Shown: positions 60,833 through 64,000 of the stretch, piece after piece
How the letters are laid out: each line of letters begins with the position of its first letter
Position numbering within the stretch: the stretch's first letter is position 1
Source: Peptostreptococcus sp. D1
GTDB lineage: Bacteria > Bacillota > Clostridia > Peptostreptococcales > Peptostreptococcaceae
Assembly (NCBI RefSeq): GCF_900112955.1
Contig: NZ_FONP01000002.1
Location: 62,001-126,000, forward strand
Length of the DNA: 64,000 nt
Reading direction: 5' to 3'
Made by a program: the position numbers and the translations under genes
The notes under the pieces: model-generated
Database searches by the model: none
What the model was told of the DNA's origin: nothing
What the model saw: only the letters and a program-made list of their open reading frames with translations

Positions 60833-61201
60833 TCATTCCATAGTGCCGATTTCTACCGCGCCGACCTTGCCGACCGTCAAGAGCCGATAGACCGTAAGCG
60901 GGATATACCATGCAGCGCACAGTAGCCGCCATATCAGAATGACGCCGCCGATAAGACCGCCCAAAATGAAATTGAGGGCGACAATCCCCACCGTTCCGGC
61001 TATGTCGTACCCATGCGGCACAAGCCATACGAACATACGGCGAATACCGAAAGGAATACCGCAGCACAGCCACACATAAAAGTAATTCGTTTCGCCGTTT
61101 TCAGTGAATACATTTTTGAACATGGAAAATAGGAACAATGCAAGAATAACGGGCAAAACGGTTTTCTTAAAAAAGTCTTTCCATATTTCCCCGCGTGTCA
61201 T
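60833..61201 (-). CDS. DUF6050 membrane protein
   Basis: 122 residues with four hydrophobic helices (VLPVILALFLFSMFKNV, NYFYVWLCCGIPFGI, GTVGIVALNFILGGLIGGVI, WRLLCAAWYIPLTVYRLL). DUF6050 occurs in this place in related elements; no function known. Ribosome site AAAGGGGTGA. Confidence 0.82.
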   Translation of the reverse strand: MTRGEIWKDFFKKTVLPVILALFLFSMFKNVFTENGETNYFYVWLCCGIPFGIRRMFVWLVPHGYDIAGTVGIVALNFILGGLIGGVILIWRLLCAAWYIPLTVYRLLTVGKVGAVEIGTME

Positions 61202-61205
61202 GGTA

Positions 61206-61439
61206 TCACCCCTTTTCTAACGGAAATTGCGGGATAGCTTCTATCAGCTTCAGCACAAGGGCTTGCCGCATATCCTCGTCAATTTCTCTTTTTATGCTTC
61301 CGTCCGGCTGCTTCTTTTCGACGGTTGCGAGCTTGTCTAATTCGCCGGAATAACATTCAAGCACCTTTTCAATCGCCCATTTTTCACCCGAAACGGCGGC
61401 GCGTATGGTTTCATACTCCGGCATATTCTCTTTTGCCAT
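61206..61439 (-). CDS. helix-turn-helix protein of conjugative elements
   Basis: 77 residues: YETIRAAVSGEKWAIEKVLECY and IDEDMRQALVLKLIEAIPQF match the short sigma-like helix-turn-helix family (PF12645) of Tn916- and Tn1549-type elements. Likely a transcription factor of the element. Four bases from the DUF6050 gene. Confidence 0.8.
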   Translation of the reverse strand: MAKENMPEYETIRAAVSGEKWAIEKVLECYSGELDKLATVEKKQPDGSIKREIDEDMRQALVLKLIEAIPQFPLEKG

Positions 61440-61513
61440 ATTGGAAAACCCCTGTCGTATTTTGATACTCTTATTCTATCATGCTTATTTGAATATTTCT
61501 ACCACAAACGGCG

Positions 61514-62866
61514 TTATCCCCGTTCCGCTTCCTTATCCCGTTCCGGCTGCCTGTCCTGCCGCAAAATACTGTCTATGTTCCGCTTGATAACGTCGTACTG
61601 CTTGACTTGCTTTTTCAGCTTGCCGTAGTCGGCGTATAGGGCTTCTTTCTGCTCTTGGAGCGCGGCATACTCCGCTTGCAGGGCGGCGACGTTTGGCAGC
61701 TTGCCGCCGATCCGCGCCGCCTTTAATGCTTTTACCGCTGCTTCATGCAGAATAATACTGCTCTCATGGGCGGCGCGGTACTGCCCTTTATCTTTTGCCG
61801 CCCGGTATGCGTCATAGGCGGGCTTTGTCTTTTGATAGGTGGTAATGTTCTTGATAAGCAACGCCATATCCGCAAGCCGCTTTTCCGCGCCTTTGAGCGC
61901 GGCGGCGGCCTGTTCGCTTGCCGCCCCGATTTCCGCAATCTTGGCGGTTAAATCGGCGTACTGCTCTATCTTGTTTTCGGTTAGGAAGTTGAGCGTCTTT
62001 GCCGCCTGTTTGAGGTTGTGGATTTTCGCCCATTGCTCATAGCCCCGGCTCTCTTGCGCCTTAATACTGTTCTGAATATCAATGACAAGGGATATACCAC
62101 CGCGCTCTGCCTTTGGAGCTTTGGCGGCGCGGGTGCGCTTGCCCTCTATCCGTTCGGTGATAGCTTCCTCTGTATAATCCGCGCCGAGTGTTTTTAGGCG
62201 GGTAAACCGTTCCTGCCCTTGTGCGCGGCACGATATGTATTTTCCCTGCTTTATCTCATAGCCTGTCGCTTCCAACCGCCGTAAAAAGTCCTCAAAGTCT
62301 GCCGCTTGTGGTATCAGCGCGTCAACGGCAATCTTTAGCTTGCCTTTCCAACTTGTGCCGACCTTTTCAGCCTGGTACTCCGCATAGCTTTTTCCTTTGC
62401 TGCCCTTGCCGGGAACGACGACGGATAAGCCATGTTCCCGGCACAGCTTGTCGCTGATGTTGCGTATGCCGTAATAGCTTCTTTTGTTGGAATTGTACTT
62501 GTGGTGGTCTACGAAATTAACGGCGCAAAAAATGATGTGGTTATGGATATGCCCCTTGTCTATATGCGTCGTCAAAATATACTCATGCTGCCCTTTGGTT
62601 ACAGCGTCGGCAAGCTGCCGCCCGATTTCATGGGCGGTCTGATAATCCACTTCCCCCGGCTTAAAGGATTGCATGAGGTGGTGGGCGAGGTTGTTCCCCT
62701 TATCCAACGCTTGCGACAAGGTAAATCCAAACTCAATGTCTGCCGTTTCAGCGGAACAGCCGAACGAGGACACAAGCATTTTTTCGTCCGTCTTATCCGG
62801 GTTTTGGATATAGTCAAGGGCTTTTACTAACGTGCTTTTAATAGGCTTAATCTTTGTAACCGCCAT
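61514..62866 (-). CDS. conjugative relaxase (MOBP-type)
   Basis: 450 residues. VTKIKPIKSTLVKALDYIQNP is the family start, with the catalytic Tyr at 17 in ALDYIQN. The metal-binding triad is THIDKGHIHNHIIF (HxDxxHxHNH). A DNA-binding region with YAEYQAEKVGTSWK and a long alanine-rich coiled coil follow. It nicks at oriT and leads the strand into the recipient. It overlaps mobC by 40 bases. The preceding oriT-like sequence at 63180-63280 is its probable target. Confidence 0.92.
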   Translation of the reverse strand: MAVTKIKPIKSTLVKALDYIQNPDKTDEKMLVSSFGCSAETADIEFGFTLSQALDKGNNLAHHLMQSFKPGEVDYQTAHEIGRQLADAVTKGQHEYILTTHIDKGHIHNHIIFCAVNFVDHHKYNSNKRSYYGIRNISDKLCREHGLSVVVPGKGSKGKSYAEYQAEKVGTSWKGKLKIAVDALIPQAADFEDFLRRLEATGYEIKQGKYISCRAQGQERFTRLKTLGADYTEEAITERIEGKRTRAAKAPKAERGGISLVIDIQNSIKAQESRGYEQWAKIHNLKQAAKTLNFLTENKIEQYADLTAKIAEIGAASEQAAAALKGAEKRLADMALLIKNITTYQKTKPAYDAYRAAKDKGQYRAAHESSIILHEAAVKALKAARIGGKLPNVAALQAEYAALQEQKEALYADYGKLKKQVKQYDVIKRNIDSILRQDRQPERDKEAERG

Positions 62867-63156
62867 ATCTCATTCAGCACCCCCTTAATCTCGTCTATGT
62901 CCTCTTGGTACACGCTGCCCGTGGAGTTCACACGCCGCGCTATCTGGTTGACGTTGACCCCGATTTTCTGTATCTCGGCTGTCATTGCCTTAATGTCGCT
63001 ATGGTCTATCTGAATGATATACCCGTCGATTGCGATTTTCCGCAGATACGCCGCCATGTTGCGGGTGGGTATGAGCTTCATTTTTTCTAGTATTAAATCG
63101 CGTTCATCTTCTGTAACGCGAAACTTTATCTGCACCGTCCTTTTTCGTCCGTTCAT
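62827..63156 (-). CDS. mobC: MobC relaxosome protein
   Basis: 109 residues. N-terminal ribbon-helix-helix (RTVQIKFRVTEDERDLILEK), TRNMAAYLRKIAIDGYII, and the MobC motif IQKIGVNVNQIARRVN. It binds oriT and opens the nick region for the relaxase. It starts 24 bases inside the oriT-like block. Confidence 0.9.
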   Translation of the reverse strand: MNGRKRTVQIKFRVTEDERDLILEKMKLIPTRNMAAYLRKIAIDGYIIQIDHSDIKAMTAEIQKIGVNVNQIARRVNSTGSVYQEDIDEIKGVLNEIWRLQRLSLLKAR

Positions 63157-63179
63157 GCTCTGACGCTCCTTTCCGTTTT

Positions 63180-63280
63180 TAGAGGGTTTGGGACACTTCC
63201 CAGCAAGCCATTTTCAACCGACGCGCCGCAGCGCGGGAGGGCGAAAATACGGAAGTGGGTACCCGCTTCCTATGCTTGCT
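63180..63280 (-). other. oriT-like sequence, copy B (probable origin of transfer)
   Basis: Lies directly upstream of mobC and the relaxase gene, the usual place of oriT. On the minus strand it reads the 33-base block (63248-63280), a GC-rich CGCGC-GCGCG hairpin segment, then the block with TGGGA/TCCCA inverted repeat and ACCCTCTA (63180-63208). Copy A at 56124-56224 is inverted relative to it. Confidence 0.65.
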
Positions 63281-63393
63281 ACGAAACTTTTTCCTTACTT
63301 CCTACTACGGGGAAAAGCGTCATTTTGCCAAAGCAGGACAAAAGAAAAACGCTGCAATCCTCATAAAAGGCTGCAACGCTCTTTCTTTCCTAT

Positions 63394-63747
63394 TCAGTTT
63401 TCGTTTTCGACTTCTGCAATTTCTTTCGCCGTTGCGGTTACAATCCGTATTCCCTTATCGCTCATGCTGTCAAGCAGCGTGTCAAGTTGTAGCCGCCCGG
63501 TGTTTTTCCCGTCTGTCTTATCGGGGAAAAAGAATTGGTCTACCGATATGCCGTAACGGGTTACAAGCTCATAGAAGATTTGCAGGCTCGGTTGTTGCCC
63601 TTTGTTCTCAATGTTCGCAAGATAGCGCGGGGAAATGTTCATTTCGTCGCTTACTTTCTTGCGGCTCTCTTTCCTGCCCGTCCGCGCTTCTTTTATCGCT
63701 TGCCCGAAAGCTGCAAAGTCATATAGTGGTACTGGTCTTTTAGCCAT
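63394..63747 (-). CDS. XRE-family transcriptional regulator
   Basis: 117 residues. Helix-turn-helix in residues 10-70 (FGQAIKEARTGRKESRKKVSDE, NISPRYLANIENKGQQPSLQIFY), the Cro/CI type, with a C-terminal helical tail. It is read divergently from the gene at 63911 and probably controls that promoter and its own. Ribosome site GAGGGTGA. Confidence 0.87.
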   Translation of the reverse strand: MAKRPVPLYDFAAFGQAIKEARTGRKESRKKVSDEMNISPRYLANIENKGQQPSLQIFYELVTRYGISVDQFFFPDKTDGKNTGRLQLDTLLDSMSDKGIRIVTATAKEIAEVENEN

Positions 63748-63910
63748 ATCAATTCACCCTCTTATATTGTATAGTTCCCATTGTTCGCTGGATATGTCTA
63801 CACAATTCATACAGTTAGCCAAAATAAAGCATATTATAAAGTCGCTCTAATTGACTTTATGGATTGTTTGCTGTATAATCAGTGTATCTTACAGGGAAGT
63901 AGGTGAGGTT
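63748..63910 (+). promoter_or_regulatory. divergent control region with a consensus-like promoter at 63851-63879
   Basis: TTGACT (63851-63856), exactly 17 bases, TATAAT (63874-63879). The near-consensus promoter reads out of the window. AGGTGAGG precedes the ATG at 63911. The XRE regulator gene lies on the other side, so operators are expected here. Confidence 0.8.
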
Positions 63911-64000
63911 ATGTGCCGTATTGTACTTAACACTTACGTAATTAACACGCTCCGGACAAATAAAAATGATGAAACATTGTCCGGAGCAGATATTATATTT
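63911..64000 (+). CDS. start of an unknown gene, cut by the window edge
   Basis: Thirty codons beginning CRIVLNTYVINTLRTNKN and ending in ..GADIIF at the window edge. Strong promoter and ribosome site. Too short to assign a family. In related elements this position holds regulators or sigma-like genes, which is inference only. Confidence 0.55.
   Translation, partial: MCRIVLNTYVINTLRTNKNDETLSGADIIF

Larger units (their letters stand above)
37879..64000 (+). mobile_element. Tn1549-like integrative conjugative element (incomplete, runs off the window)
   Basis: At about 37.88 kb composition changes from AT-rich to GC-rich and the gene set becomes that of clostridial Tn1549/CTn elements: PcfB, VirD4 (CD1115), Maff2, TrbL-like, PrgI, VirB4 (CD1110), CD1108, DUF4315, CD1107, TopB, ArdA/YodL, TTRAP, cysteine-rich VLP, DUF6050, relaxase, MobC. 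A full mating apparatus and relaxosome are present. Integrase, excisionase and any resistance cargo would lie beyond 64 kb. Extra insertions are a group II intron, a methyltransferase and a PP-loop/XF1762 pair. Confidence 0.9.

Noticed and set aside
37879-64000. Antibiotic-resistance cargo (van, tet, erm) in the Tn1549-like element
   Set aside because: None seen in the visible part; such cargo could lie beyond 64 kb.

Overview
The window comes from a low-GC anaerobic Firmicute, most likely of the Clostridia/Tissierellia kind. That placement rests on the AT-rich backbone, the gene families and the mobile elements. No rRNA, tRNA or housekeeping gene is present, so a genus cannot be named. Nearly everything in it is mobile or accessory DNA, stacked in layers.

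Positions 1-3160 hold the tail of an IS256-type transposase and a decayed pair of ABC exporter-fold genes. Positions 3165-25500 hold a degraded prophage read on the minus strand. From right to left it has an early regulator, a replication module (DUF2800, DUF2815, family A polymerase, VapE primase-helicase, VRR nuclease, SNF2 helicase), a DUF1492 late regulator, an HNH nuclease, the small terminase, an S-adenosylmethionine synthetase with two DNA methyltransferases, the large terminase, an AbiE toxin-antitoxin pair and a portal gene cut after about 85 codons. Polymerase and large terminase each carry one in-frame TAA, a DUF4314 gene and another small gene are frameshifted, and no structural, lysis or integrase genes remain. 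The phage control sites are still readable: an iteron-like origin, a late promoter with three 10-bp-spaced repeats, and a terminator in the late leader.

Positions 25.5-33.6 kb hold a DUF6076 gene, a sigma-like regulator and an uptake or export operon: two ABC exporter-fold proteins, an ECF S component and an ECF ATPase-ATPase-EcfT fusion. The ECF gene is cut inside its first Walker A motif by an element (33.56-37.88 kb) carrying a Fic protein and two large serine recombinases. The second recombinase is itself cut at its 5' end where a GC-rich integrative conjugative element begins.

From about 37.9 kb to the window end runs this Tn1549-like element (CD1107/1108/1110/1115-type genes). In order it has a DUF6017 initiator-like protein, PcfB, VirD4, Maff2 (split by a group II intron), a TrbL/VirB6-like protein, PrgI, VirB4, a DNA methyltransferase, an NlpC/P60-like hydrolase, a PP-loop ATPase plus an XF1762 acyltransferase-like pair, DUF4315, DUF4366, topoisomerase III, a giant ArdA-ArdC-YodL protein, TTRAP, a cysteine-rich VLP protein, and on the minus strand DUF6050, HTH, relaxase, MobC and an XRE regulator. 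The notable non-coding features are two inverted oriT-like sequences (56.1 and 63.2 kb) and two copies of a 112-bp structured repeat (38.04 and 60.64 kb).
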